This document shows, piece after piece, positions 7,511 through 14,951 of a stretch of DNA of 16,925 nucleotides. The notes beneath the pieces are model-generated. The model saw only the letters and a program-made list of their open reading frames with translations. It searched no databases and was not told the DNA's origin. The translations under genes were made by a program, and so were the position numbers. How positions within the stretch are numbered: position 1 is the stretch's first letter; each line of letters opens with the position of its first letter. Origin of the DNA: CAYNTC01 sp964432925 (lineage in GTDB: Bacteria > Planctomycetota > Phycisphaerae > Sedimentisphaerales > Anaerobacaceae); assembly GCA_964432925.1 (NCBI GenBank), contig CAYSPM010000047.1, positions 1 to 16,925 of the forward strand, read 5' to 3'.

Positions 7511-8563
7511 TCAGGCCAATAGAACTTCCACGAGCTCTTGCTGCAGGCTTGCCGACGGCTCCTCAGCAAAACTCTCACTGCTGCTGGTGATTACTGTTAC
7601 GTCTGGTCCGACAGGCCTGTAGACGACCGGATCTGTTGGACCGAAAATGGCAAGTGTCTTGATGCCTAATTCCGCCGCTAAGTGCGTGATGCCGCTGTCA
7701 TTGCCAACGAATTGGTCAGCACAACTCAGCACTCCCAACACCTGAGTCAAAGACAGATGCGTTAGATACCGTGCGATGCTGCCAATATCCCGTACTTCGT
7801 TATTACTGAGCCTTTCGAGCTCAGTGGGTCCGAGTAGAAACACTACCTCGACATCACGAGAATGAAGATTGTCGGCTATCGCGAGAAAGTTACCCAGGTA
7901 ACAGCACTTCCTCGGCCCCCCGCTGCCTGGCTGGATGACTACTAGCTCTTTCGAGAGGTCGATTCCTGCTTCTCCGAGCAGTACTTTGCCGCCATCCCTA
8001 TCTGGCCTTGTTGCTTTGATAAGGATCCGGTCGCACGAGAAATTCTGGCGGCCCAAAGATAAGCCGCTTTGGTTAATGAATTGATGCGCATGGAATTCAG
8101 TTAGGTGCCGGCCAGAATTCTCGGGTGGCTTCATGGACAGTGTAATAATTTCTGCACTGCGGCTGCAGTTAGCAGTGAAAATCAGATTCTGCTCAAAATC
8201 GCTATATGGTTCTCCCAGAAAGGTCACAATCCACGTATAGTCACCAAAGAGACTTATCAGCGGATCACCATCCGCAAGATCAAACTCACTGGAATCAATA
8301 AACAATCTGTGCAGATTTGTTGAATCCATCGAGCGAACGCCGTCGATGCAGGTCCTGCCTGGCAAGATGCCGATGTATTCGGTGTGACCGAGGACATCAA
8401 TCCCGCCTAATTCAAGCGAGTCTTTCATGAACTGGGCGAGCGGCAAGGTTAATATGCAATCCCCTATGGCTCCTGGCTGCAATATAACTGCTCTTTGCGT
8501 CTGTCGTGTCACTTCAGCCACCTTTTGCCTGATCAAACTCAGTATATCCTCGTGTGCCTGCAT
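7511..8563 (-). CDS. GT9-family glycosyltransferase (heptosyltransferase-like)
   Basis: GT-B fold enzyme of 350 residues in the ADP-heptose:LPS heptosyltransferase family, which builds the LPS inner core on the cytoplasmic face. The N-terminal domain opens with AVILQPGAIGDCILTLPLAQF (25-45), the family's GD-x-x-x-TLP acceptor motif. The donor domain has VVIQPGSGGPRKCCYL (208-223) and the signature VGNDSGITHLAAELGIKTLAIFGPTDP (286-312), whose D-S-G-x-x-H-L-A segment binds the nucleotide sugar. About 24 residues precede the first beta strand, slightly more than usual, so the start at 8563 could be somewhat upstream of the true one; its ribosome binding site is weak (GGATTC). No gene for ADP-heptose synthesis is in the window, so the donor is inferred only from the family. 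It sits 490 bp upstream of lpxD on the same strand. Confidence 0.85.
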   Translation of the reverse strand: MQAHEDILSLIRQKVAEVTRQTQRAVILQPGAIGDCILTLPLAQFMKDSLELGGIDVLGHTEYIGILPGRTCIDGVRSMDSTNLHRLFIDSSEFDLADGDPLISLFGDYTWIVTFLGEPYSDFEQNLIFTANCSRSAEIITLSMKPPENSGRHLTEFHAHQFINQSGLSLGRQNFSCDRILIKATRPDRDGGKVLLGEAGIDLSKELVVIQPGSGGPRKCCYLGNFLAIADNLHSRDVEVVFLLGPTELERLSNNEVRDIGSIARYLTHLSLTQVLGVLSCADQFVGNDSGITHLAAELGIKTLAIFGPTDPVVYRPVGPDVTVITSSSESFAEEPSASLQQELVEVLLA

Positions 8564-8847
8564 GAATCCAAGTCCAATGTCGCAGTAACCAGATAGTTAG
8601 TATGAACAAACATATCCATGCTCATACACAGAATTTTGCCGGCTACGATGCTGCGAAAAATTAGTCTTCTGTAACTTATAAAAAAACGGATGATATTTAT
8701 AAGTCCACCGGAGGTGAACCAGACGTCCGCCCAGCAAATCGCAAGCGGATTCTCATTTATTTACCAAATGTCTCAGCAGAAACTGCTATGAGCATAGCCA
8801 AACGGACACGACATAAGACAGTTCCTCAAAACACATTTCATAAAGCA

Positions 8848-9903
8848 CTAATTACCAGCTTCGTCAATCCAGCCGGCACCGACAACCTTATTGTATCGTC
8901 CCTGCTGAACATAAAACACAGCCAACTGTCCTGGTGTAATTGCCAGGCGAGGCTTATCAAACTCAACGGATACACCATTACCCTGCAGGACAACGTTTCC
9001 CAAATCACCCTTATCATTATACCGGACTTTAACTATAGCTCGAAATAGTGAACGTGGCTTTTCAACAAGCCAGTTGACACTGGTCGCACGAAGTTTTTTG
9101 TGCATAATCTCTTCAGACGGACCAAGAGTGACAGTATTACATTTGGCATCAAGTTTCGCAACGTAATAAGGCTTGCCCATCGCAACCCCTAATCCTTGCC
9201 TCTGGCCGATAGTGAATCTGTGTACTCCGTCGTGCTCGCCTAAGATTGTCCCGTGGCTGTCTACAATATCTCCTCTGCGGAAAAGTTGCGGGCGTCGCCT
9301 TTCAAGTGCTAAAACATAATCGTTATCAGGGATGAAACATATCTCCTGCGAGTCAGCTTTATCTTCAGTGCCTAAGCCAAATTTAGCAGCAAGCTGCCGT
9401 ACCTGATTTTTGGAGTAGACACCTATAGGGAATATGATATATGGCAGTATATCTTTGTCAACCATGGATAGAACATAGGACTGGTCTTTGAATGGGTCGG
9501 AAGCCCCATACAAACCTGCGCGGCCATTATGATTGAGTATCCTGGCATAGTGGCCGGTAGCTAAAAAATGAGCGCCGTGTTCGCGTGCAAAGTCCCAGAG
9601 TTTTCCGAACTTGATGTATTTGTTGCAGAAAACGCACGGATTAGGTGTACGGCCTTTGCTGTACTCATCGCAAAAATAGTCAATAACGTGCTCAAAGTCA
9701 CTACGAAGGTCCAGCACGAAAAGCCTCATATCCAACCGTTTGGCCACGTCTTCAGCGTTAGCTTGTGCCGGACTGCTCTGGTCGTTTGTTCTAAAGAACA
9801 CGCCTGCACAATCATAACCTGCATCCAACAGTAATGCAGCAGCGGTTGAACTGTCAACACCGCCACTTAGCGCAACGAGTACTTTAGCTTTTGTCTGGAT
9901 CAT
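8848..9903 (-). CDS. mnmA: tRNA-specific 2-thiouridylase MnmA
   Basis: MnmA activates the C2 of U34 in tRNAs for Lys, Glu and Gln with ATP and adds sulfur, in the cytoplasm. The length of 351 residues is typical. PP-loop SGGVDSST at 13-20; tRNA and active-site segment GRTPNPCVFCNKYIKFG (84-100) with Cys90 and Cys93; LATGHYAR (114-121); DQSYVLSMV (140-148); the second catalytic Cys189 in ADSQEICFIPD; and the TIGQRQGLGVAMGKPYYV barrel segment (231-248). Where E. coli MnmA has Asp before the first catalytic Cys (NPD-x-x-C-N), this protein has Cys (NPCVFCN), giving three cysteines. Start ATG at 9903 has only a weak ribosome binding site of its own; a micro-ORF with a perfect site overlaps it, suggesting translational coupling. 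Confidence 0.95.
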   Translation of the reverse strand: MIQTKAKVLVALSGGVDSSTAAALLLDAGYDCAGVFFRTNDQSSPAQANAEDVAKRLDMRLFVLDLRSDFEHVIDYFCDEYSKGRTPNPCVFCNKYIKFGKLWDFAREHGAHFLATGHYARILNHNGRAGLYGASDPFKDQSYVLSMVDKDILPYIIFPIGVYSKNQVRQLAAKFGLGTEDKADSQEICFIPDNDYVLALERRRPQLFRRGDIVDSHGTILGEHDGVHRFTIGQRQGLGVAMGKPYYVAKLDAKCNTVTLGPSEEIMHKKLRATSVNWLVEKPRSLFRAIVKVRYNDKGDLGNVVLQGNGVSVEFDKPRLAITPGQLAVFYVQQGRYNKVVGAGWIDEAGN

Positions 9904-9973
9904 CGTATCTTAGACTTAAAATAAATATAGATGTCGCCAATAACAGTATATATACAAGCCGATTAAATATCAA
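9884..9973 (-). CDS. 29-residue membrane micro-ORF overlapping the mnmA start
   Basis: A TTG start at 9973 lies seven bases after an ideal Shine-Dalgarno sequence, AAGGAGG (9981-9987), and opens 29 codons ending in TAA at 9884. The product starts MIFNRLVYILLLATSIF and ends RYDDPDKS: one short hydrophobic span (about residues 6-21) with a charged tail, so a single-pass membrane peptide if made. It overlaps the first 20 bases of mnmA in another frame. The site is far better than that of mnmA itself, so the micro-ORF may be a real peptide or a device bringing ribosomes to mnmA. No homolog is recognised. Confidence 0.5.
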   Translation of the reverse strand: MIFNRLVYILLLATSIFILSLRYDDPDKS

Positions 9974-10197
9974 TAATTTACCTCCTTAAGAGTCCCTTGG
10001 TTCTGAAATCAAAAATGGGGCCAAACCATACAGCCTGCACGTTTTGGGTAATGCACCTTCGATTATTTCCGGCTGGTCTCGATTCTCGTAGTTCTGGTCA
10101 TCTCATAATTACAACAATTCTTTTGTTGCAATGGATGCAAATGTACTATGAGAATCCTTAAAAAATGCGATAAATTAAGCTGGGGTACGTCCTGATG

Positions 10198-11805
10198 TCA
10201 ATGGATTCTGTTCTTTATGGCTTCGTAATGGTCTTGTGGAATATCCACACCCAACTGCTTAGCGATATTTATATGCTTCCAGGCTAAATCAAACTTTTCC
10301 AGTTGATAGAATCCATACGCAAGTCCGTAATGCGCTTCGCCCATGTTAGGCTCAAGCTCAACCGTTCTGAGGTATACAGCTACTGCCCTGCTGTAATCGG
10401 TTTTGTTAGAGTAAGCCGCTGCAAGATTATATTGAATCCAGGGATCGTTAGGATCCACACGGGCAGCCTTTGTGTAATATCTAATGGCTGCATCATAATT
10501 CTCGACGGCAAAATAGGCATTACCCAAATTTATGAGGGCTGGTAGCATGTCTGGCTTAGAAGTTAAGGCTCTTCTGTATGCCAGTATCTCATCCTCCACC
10601 AATCCCAAATGCTTATAGCATAGGCCTAAACCGAAATTGGCCTGAGCATGGTCAGGCTCGATTGCCAAAGCTTCTTTGTAGCGTAACATTGCTTTTCGAT
10701 GTTCGCCCATCTGGTTGTACACATCGCCTAACTGGCTGTGCGAGTCAACGTCTTCTTGCTCTAAGTCAATTGCTTGCTTTAATTGTGCAACTGCCTGTTC
10801 GAATTTCTCTTCTTTGCAATAGGCTACCGCCAGATTTCTGTGCGCATCGATAAAGTTCGGATCGAACTGCAAAGCCTGCATGTATTCAAATATAGCGTCA
10901 TCGAACCAGTCTTGCTGAATGTATGCGTTGCCAAGATTATTGTGGACCTTGGCGTCATTTGGATTGATTTGTAAGGCGATTCGATATTCGCGTACCGCAT
11001 TCTCTATATCTCCTTTTATAAGAAAGATATTGCCAAGATTGGAGCGTGATTCAGGCAGTGTCGGATTAATCTGAACAGCTCTTTCAAGTACGAGGAATGC
11101 AGATTCGATGTTACCTAAATCGTTGTAAGCATTTCCGAGATTATTAAAAAGGCAACCCAAGGTCTGCAATTTATTTAGATTTTTCATATAGATACTGTCA
11201 TCACTGCCTTGGGGAACCTTGAATTTCTCTATGTAGTGCTTGTCGAGGTAACTTGCGCCCAAGTTCGTTGTCTCAATGTTAACTTTCGTATACCCATTGT
11301 CGTATCTGACAAAAAAGTGTCCCGGCACTACGACGCCATACAAAGGCATACCAAGTCGTTCGCCAATTGCCAGATATAGGATAGAAAGACTAAGACAGTA
11401 GCCTCTTTTTCTATCCAACACAGTGTGTAGGAGCAATACATCTGGGTCACTTGCTTCTGTAACAGATTTGAAACCAAGTTCATAGAATAGGTATCTGTTG
11501 ATTATAGGGATTGACTTGTAGTTTGGCTTGAGCCATTTTTTATCGAGGCGTTGCTGGACTTCAAGTGTCATATTGTCCAGTGTTGAGAGGTATCTTCGCC
11601 CGTGTACGAGATCACTCCAGCGCTCCGATACAATCAAGGCAGCAGTTGCTAAGTCGATCTCATCTTCATTTAGCAGAAGCACCTCATCGATCGACCGGAC
11701 ATAAAGTCCTCTTTTACCTTCGTTGGCGAGCGGCCTTTCACGAGCCAAAGAGGCCTGCTGCCATAAAAGGACAAGGCATATCAGTGTAAGTAAAATTCTC
11801 TTCAT
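10198..11805 (-). CDS. Exported transglutaminase-like/TPR-repeat protein
   Basis: 535 residues. Residues 1-21 are a signal peptide (MKRILLTLICLVLLWQQASLA), so the protein acts outside the cytoplasm. Residues 110-180 resemble the SirB1/transglutaminase-like core: LLHTVLDRKRGYCLSLSILYLAIGERLGMPLYG, with Cys137 and His163 (VVPGHFFVRYD) as the likely catalytic pair. From about 219 to 518 follow roughly nine TPR units at 34-residue spacing, with repeated signatures such as NLGNAY, A-x-x-x-Y-x-x-A and a closing NP or DP turn; TPRs bind partner proteins. The combination of a cysteine-peptidase-like fold and a TPR array suggests a secreted processing or scaffold factor, but no substrate is known. Start ATG at 11805 with AAGAG upstream. 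It stands alone, 294 bp before mnmA on the same strand. Confidence 0.8.
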   Translation of the reverse strand: MKRILLTLICLVLLWQQASLARERPLANEGKRGLYVRSIDEVLLLNEDEIDLATAALIVSERWSDLVHGRRYLSTLDNMTLEVQQRLDKKWLKPNYKSIPIINRYLFYELGFKSVTEASDPDVLLLHTVLDRKRGYCLSLSILYLAIGERLGMPLYGVVVPGHFFVRYDNGYTKVNIETTNLGASYLDKHYIEKFKVPQGSDDSIYMKNLNKLQTLGCLFNNLGNAYNDLGNIESAFLVLERAVQINPTLPESRSNLGNIFLIKGDIENAVREYRIALQINPNDAKVHNNLGNAYIQQDWFDDAIFEYMQALQFDPNFIDAHRNLAVAYCKEEKFEQAVAQLKQAIDLEQEDVDSHSQLGDVYNQMGEHRKAMLRYKEALAIEPDHAQANFGLGLCYKHLGLVEDEILAYRRALTSKPDMLPALINLGNAYFAVENYDAAIRYYTKAARVDPNDPWIQYNLAAAYSNKTDYSRAVAVYLRTVELEPNMGEAHYGLAYGFYQLEKFDLAWKHINIAKQLGVDIPQDHYEAIKNRIH

Positions 11806-11950
11806 CTGCTCTTAATCTCTGCTCACCGTAGATCTTGTACGCAATAGCTCAACGACAGTTTGTATTGTTCGATACTTCTTTATTAACTCAGACTGACCTA
11901 ATTTTAATTGAAAACCAACGTAAATACCTATTTGACAACAACATATCGCA

Positions 11951-12030
11951 CTTTGTCATTCCCGTGAAAACGGGAATCCAATTTGCTGAAAACTTTTATG
12001 GATTCCCGCCTGCGCGGGAATGACACAAAG
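11951..12030. repeat. Paired inverted dRS3-like repeat units
   Basis: Two palindromic units face each other. The left (11951-11980) contains ATTCCCG-tgaaaa-CGGGAAT followed by CCA; the right (11999-12030) contains TGG then ATTCCCG-cctgcg-CGGGAAT. The outer ends CTTTGTCATTCCCG and CGGGAATGACACAAAG also pair, apart from a 2-base bulge, so the 80-bp whole forms one long hairpin. The same unit type is the target interrupted at 5701-5870, so this is a dispersed family in the genome. Confidence 0.75.
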
Positions 12031-12135
12031 AATCGGTCAGTTTCAGTTATTAAAAAGGCTAATCGCATTACAAGTATCTTAGCGTACAAGCCTTATCGGT
12101 AACTTTTCACCTCCAATTTGAGTTCTACAATGTTT

Positions 12136-12141
12136 ATTATA
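12136..12141 (-). promoter_or_regulatory. Possible extended -10 promoter upstream of the TPR gene
   Basis: On the minus strand a perfect TATAAT preceded by TGG forms an extended -10 element. No good -35 is at 17 bp (TTCACA is at 19 bp). A transcript from here would cross the dRS3-like pair and reach the TPR gene with a leader of about 325 bases. Tentative. Confidence 0.3.
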
Positions 12142-12245
12142 CCAAAAATCTGTCGATCGGTGTGAATTACCGTCGTATAATCTTCATCAAAAGCTGTGTT
12201 TGTATAAGACGATGTCCCATCTATAGTTGGAGGTTGAAATATACG

Positions 12246-12318
12246 ATGGCTACTCCGGCCTGACTTGAGTAAGCTCAGGCCAGAAAACAAGATAAACATT
12301 TTTGAAAGGAGTAGCCAT
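12246..12318 (+). promoter_or_regulatory. Inverted repeat able to mask a Shine-Dalgarno-like sequence upstream of the DUF1080 gene
   Basis: ATGGCTACTCC (12246-12256) is perfectly complementary to GGAGTAGCCAT (12308-12318). Between them, right after the first arm, is a second hairpin GGCCTGA (12257-12263) / TCAGGCC (12275-12281). The right arm includes AAAGGAG, a ribosome-binding-type sequence, so pairing would hide it. The left arm itself begins a five-codon frame (ATG GCT ACT CCG GCC TGA). It could be a leader control structure, an operator or a repeat remnant. Confidence 0.4.
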
Positions 12319-12385
12319 TGAACCTGCAACTATGATTGGGACAACTCCTTGTATAACGCAATTTACGGATATTTGAGGAACAGGG

Positions 12386-13081
12386 ATGAATACAATCGAT
12401 CTGGCTTTTGTGAGATTTTTCTACGATCGTGCTTCTTTTAGGTTGCGCGATCTACTCTGGGACGTTCTTGGCAGAGTGTGTCTGGTCAGTGTAGTTCTCT
12501 TAATGGTTGGCTGTCAGTGTCAATGTGGAGAAAGCCTGTTTAATGGCAAGACCTTGGGCCAATGGAAGATCACCGATTTCGGCGGCCAGGGCTCGGTCTA
12601 TGTCAAAGACGGCAGTATCTTCCTCGAAATGGGCAACGACATGACCGGCATTACGTGGACTGGTTCGGTTGTTCGAATGAATTACGAAATTAGCCTTGAG
12701 GCTATGCGAGTTTCCGGCAGCGACTTTTTTTGCGGCTTGACTTTTCCGGTCGGACCTAATCCGTGCTCGCTTATCCTTGGGGGATGGGGTGGCAATATCT
12801 GTGGCCTATCGAATATAGACTACTACGATGCAGCTAATAATGAGACCACGCGGGTTGTTAACTTTGAGGACGGTCGATGGTACCACGTTCGATTGCGCGT
12901 AACGTCTGACAAGATCGAAGCGTGGCTGGACGATGAGAAACTTGTGGACGTGATAACAACCGGCCGACATATCAGCATTCGACCCGAAGTAGATCTATCC
13001 CAGCCATTGGGTATTGCTACATGGCGGACGACTGGCGCTATCCGCAATATTCAGTTGCGTAAACTGCAGGTTAGGCAATAA
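12386..13081 (+). CDS. DUF1080-type (3-keto-disaccharide hydrolase-like) lipoprotein
   Basis: 231 residues. Start ATG at 12386 is fixed by a strong upstream GAGGAACAGGG. The N-terminus is unusually long for a signal peptide: a charged stretch (1-30), then a hydrophobic span LVSVVLLMVGC ending in a lipobox-like site with Cys43, so a lipid-anchored exported protein is likely. The mature part opens SLFNGKTLGQWKITDFGGQGS (50-70), typical of DUF1080 domains, a concanavalin-like beta sandwich that is very abundant in Planctomycetota and linked to glycan or keto-sugar hydrolysis. Also visible are SIFLEMGNDMTGITWTG, a WYHVRLRV segment and a closing IRNIQLRKL strand. It stands alone on the plus strand and converges on the MATE gene with an 18-bp gap. 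Enzyme activity is not established; it could be a carbohydrate-binding protein. Confidence 0.75.
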   Translation: MNTIDLAFVRFFYDRASFRLRDLLWDVLGRVCLVSVVLLMVGCQCQCGESLFNGKTLGQWKITDFGGQGSVYVKDGSIFLEMGNDMTGITWTGSVVRMNYEISLEAMRVSGSDFFCGLTFPVGPNPCSLILGGWGGNICGLSNIDYYDAANNETTRVVNFEDGRWYHVRLRVTSDKIEAWLDDEKLVDVITTGRHISIRPEVDLSQPLGIATWRTTGAIRNIQLRKLQVRQ

Positions 13082-13099
13082 TCTGTCGCGAAAGCTGCG

Positions 13100-14527
13100 C
13101 TATTCAACTACCGTATCGATCTCGATGGGAACACCGAGCGTGCGGTGTTTGAACAGGTCTATTTGCATCCACCTATTACTTTTAAATCGCCAGCGGTTAG
13201 CTAAACCGACCACCACGATACTAAGCGTTGCCGCAATCCAGGGACCCAGAACACCCAGAGAGGGAAGAAAAGTCACAACGAATACACCGCCGAGCCCCAA
13301 GACTCCTATTGCGCCCACCGCCGAGATAGCAGCTAACCAAACTGTATCACCTGCCCCTTGGAGTGAACCACCATAAACAATGCGAGCAGCATGGAAGAGT
13401 TGATAAACAGCAGCACACAGTAAAATCTTTGCTCCAATTTCAACAACCTTTTCGTCAGACGACCAAAAGGCCATCAGTGCGTGTCTGAACGCGAAAAAGC
13501 AAAATCCCATGAGTCCCATATATATAAATGCAATCCTTAGACAAACACTGGTTTGCCTGATAGCGAGTTCTTTCCTGCCTGTTCCGATCGACTTTCCCAC
13601 TGCCGCCGTTAAGGCTGTTGCAATACCAACGATTGGCATTACAGATACGTTGGTATATGAAAGTACAGCACTTGTCGCCGCTAGAGCCTCTGTGCCAAAT
13701 CTTCCAATAAGGCTAAACAAGACAACGCTCCAAAAGGCGACATTAACCATCAATCCAAATCCTGCCGGCAGTCCAACCTTAAGCAGATCGTACATTTTGC
13801 CAAAGTTTATACTCAAAGTCCTTCTGGACTTAAAGCTCGCATTGATTCTGCTACCGAGCAGCATAGTCATGTTTACTACTGATGCAACGGCAATCCCAAT
13901 GAATGTTCCCCAACCAGCACCTGCAATCTCAAGTCTCGGAAAACCGAATTTGCCAAAAATCAGCAAGTAGTTGGCTACTATATTAACCACCTGTCCACAG
14001 AGTGAGGCAAACATTGTAATAATAGGTTTGTGGATGCCCATGAAGAATTGATTGCTCGACCAGTTAACTACTGCCAGTGTGTTGGCATACAGCATGATTC
14101 GAAAGTATGTCACCTCCATATTAGAAACTATCGGAGGCTGTCCCATCATCTTAAATATCCATGGTGCTGCCGGCCACATTATGGCTATAGATGCTGCTGA
14201 GTATCCCACCCCCATGTACACCATTTGCCAGAAGTAATTTGAGCAGTCCTTATAGTTACCTTTACCCAGGCTTTGGCTTACGAACGTATTGAGGCTTGTC
14301 ATAGCACCTAAGGCGAAACCGGCAGGAAGGAAACTCACAAAGCCGGCCGGCAGAATCGCAGCTAAGGCATCAGTGCCCAGACGCGAAACCATGAACCTGT
14401 CAACGAATTGCATAACGGTGAACGATATGGTCGAAACGACCATCGGCGCAGCCAATTTTAGCATGTATCGCAGCGAGGTTTCATCCGCTTGAAGAGTTGT
14501 CGAAACACCAGATGTTCTGACAGTCAT
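13100..14527 (-). CDS. MATE-family multidrug/toxin efflux transporter
   Basis: Inner-membrane antiporter of 475 residues that expels organic cations or metabolites in exchange for Na+ or H+. The sequence is almost continuously hydrophobic, about twelve spans. The N-terminal half begins LKLAAPMVVSTISFTVMQFVDRFMVSRLGTDALAA (24-58), a classic MATE opening, followed by TFVSQSLGKGNYKD, a conserved loop. The second half repeats the layout: LLKVGLPAGFGLMVNVAFWSVVLF then RFGTEALAATSAVL and TALTAAVGKSIGTGRKE. A basic C-terminus ends the chain. It is the last gene of a tight minus-strand operon: the YggU stop is three bases before this ATG. The transported substrate cannot be told. Confidence 0.9.
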   Translation of the reverse strand: MTVRTSGVSTTLQADETSLRYMLKLAAPMVVSTISFTVMQFVDRFMVSRLGTDALAAILPAGFVSFLPAGFALGAMTSLNTFVSQSLGKGNYKDCSNYFWQMVYMGVGYSAASIAIMWPAAPWIFKMMGQPPIVSNMEVTYFRIMLYANTLAVVNWSSNQFFMGIHKPIITMFASLCGQVVNIVANYLLIFGKFGFPRLEIAGAGWGTFIGIAVASVVNMTMLLGSRINASFKSRRTLSINFGKMYDLLKVGLPAGFGLMVNVAFWSVVLFSLIGRFGTEALAATSAVLSYTNVSVMPIVGIATALTAAVGKSIGTGRKELAIRQTSVCLRIAFIYMGLMGFCFFAFRHALMAFWSSDEKVVEIGAKILLCAAVYQLFHAARIVYGGSLQGAGDTVWLAAISAVGAIGVLGLGGVFVVTFLPSLGVLGPWIAATLSIVVVGLANRWRFKSNRWMQIDLFKHRTLGVPIEIDTVVE

Positions 14528-14530
14528 AGA

Positions 14531-14839
14531 TTAAGACCCTGGTTTATTCAAATTCAGTTTCTTCAATAGTGTTTCGGCTGATATTGCTGCAATATGTAAC
14601 TGCTTTATTGAGCTGGTGTGTCCTGAGATTATATTGATATCGTGACGTTTGACGCCGAGTTGCTTAGCTAAAAATCCAAGTAAGCACTCGTTGGCTTTGC
14701 CTTTTTCTGGGGCTGCCGCAACCTTGATTTTCAGCATCGTGTCAAGCCAACCGCAGGTAGCTGTTCTGCTGCTGCCGGGTACAACTTTGACCCTCAAGAC
14801 GATGCCGTCATCAACGTCCTGGATTGCTTTATCAGTCAT
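14531..14839 (-). CDS. YggU/DUF167 family small protein
   Basis: About 102 residues from the ATG at 14839 (TTG at 14842 adds one). The sequence shows the DUF167 pattern: IVLRVKVVPGSSRTATCGW (14-32), then LKIKVAAAPEKGKANECLLGFLAKQLGV with the hallmark PEKGKAN, and INIISGHTSSIKQLHI. The fold is a small alpha/beta domain found in bacteria and in human C15orf40; its biochemical role is unknown. The upstream micro-ORF ends inside the start region (8-base overlap) and the MATE gene begins three bases after its stop, so translation of the three is likely coupled. A GGGAA ribosome binding site lies just before the ATG. Confidence 0.88.
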   Translation of the reverse strand: MTDKAIQDVDDGIVLRVKVVPGSSRTATCGWLDTMLKIKVAAAPEKGKANECLLGFLAKQLGVKRHDINIISGHTSSIKQLHIAAISAETLLKKLNLNKPGS

Positions 14840-14951
14840 CAATTCCCATAAACGTCAGTAGCATTTTTTCTGCCAATAAAGTTTTGGGCTCAGGAAGGTA
14901 CAGTGATCTCTGTGGACCCCAAGCCGGTAAGTATTTGAAGCTAATCGACAT
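14832..14951 (-). CDS. 39-residue micro-ORF between the 100-aa gene and yggU
   Basis: The ATG at 14951 overlaps the last 11 bases of the 100-aa gene, and the TGA at 14832 overlaps the start of yggU by 8 bases (ATGACTGA). GAGAG precedes the start by four bases. The peptide starts MSISFKYLPAWGPQRSLYLP and ends LLTFMGIDD; it has a Pro/aromatic-rich front and an amphipathic back half. It fills the whole space between two operon genes with coupling-type overlaps on both sides, which is strong positional evidence for translation. No family recognised. It may instead be a remnant that keeps coupling. Confidence 0.55.
   Translation of the reverse strand: MSISFKYLPAWGPQRSLYLPEPKTLLAEKMLLTFMGIDD

Larger units (their letters stand above)
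11806..12385. other. 580-bp intergenic region between divergent TPR and DUF1080 genes
   Basis: This region holds the paired dRS3-like repeat (11951-12030), a possible minus-strand promoter (12136-12141), ACCTCCAA near 12109 matched by TTGGAGGT near 12227, and the inverted repeat at 12246-12318. A 78-codon minus-strand frame at 12093-12329 has no recognisable features and crosses the repeat arms; I do not call it a gene. Confidence 0.5.

Noticed and set aside
7500..7517. GGCCTCA direct repeat
   Set aside because: Only two and a half units overlapping a stop codon; no sign of function or of a longer array.
8670..8705. ACTTATAA...TTATAAGT inverted repeat, and GGAGGTG at 8709-8715
   Set aside because: AT-only arms are likely by chance; the GGAGGTG on the plus strand has no start codon or frame after it.
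10110..10132. CAACAA...TTTGTTG inverted repeat downstream of the TPR gene
   Set aside because: Short AT-rich stem without a T-run; too weak to call a terminator.
12093..12329. 78-codon minus-strand frame ending in LELKLEVKSYR
   Set aside because: No family features or ribosome binding site; its first part runs through the inverted-repeat arms at 12246-12318.
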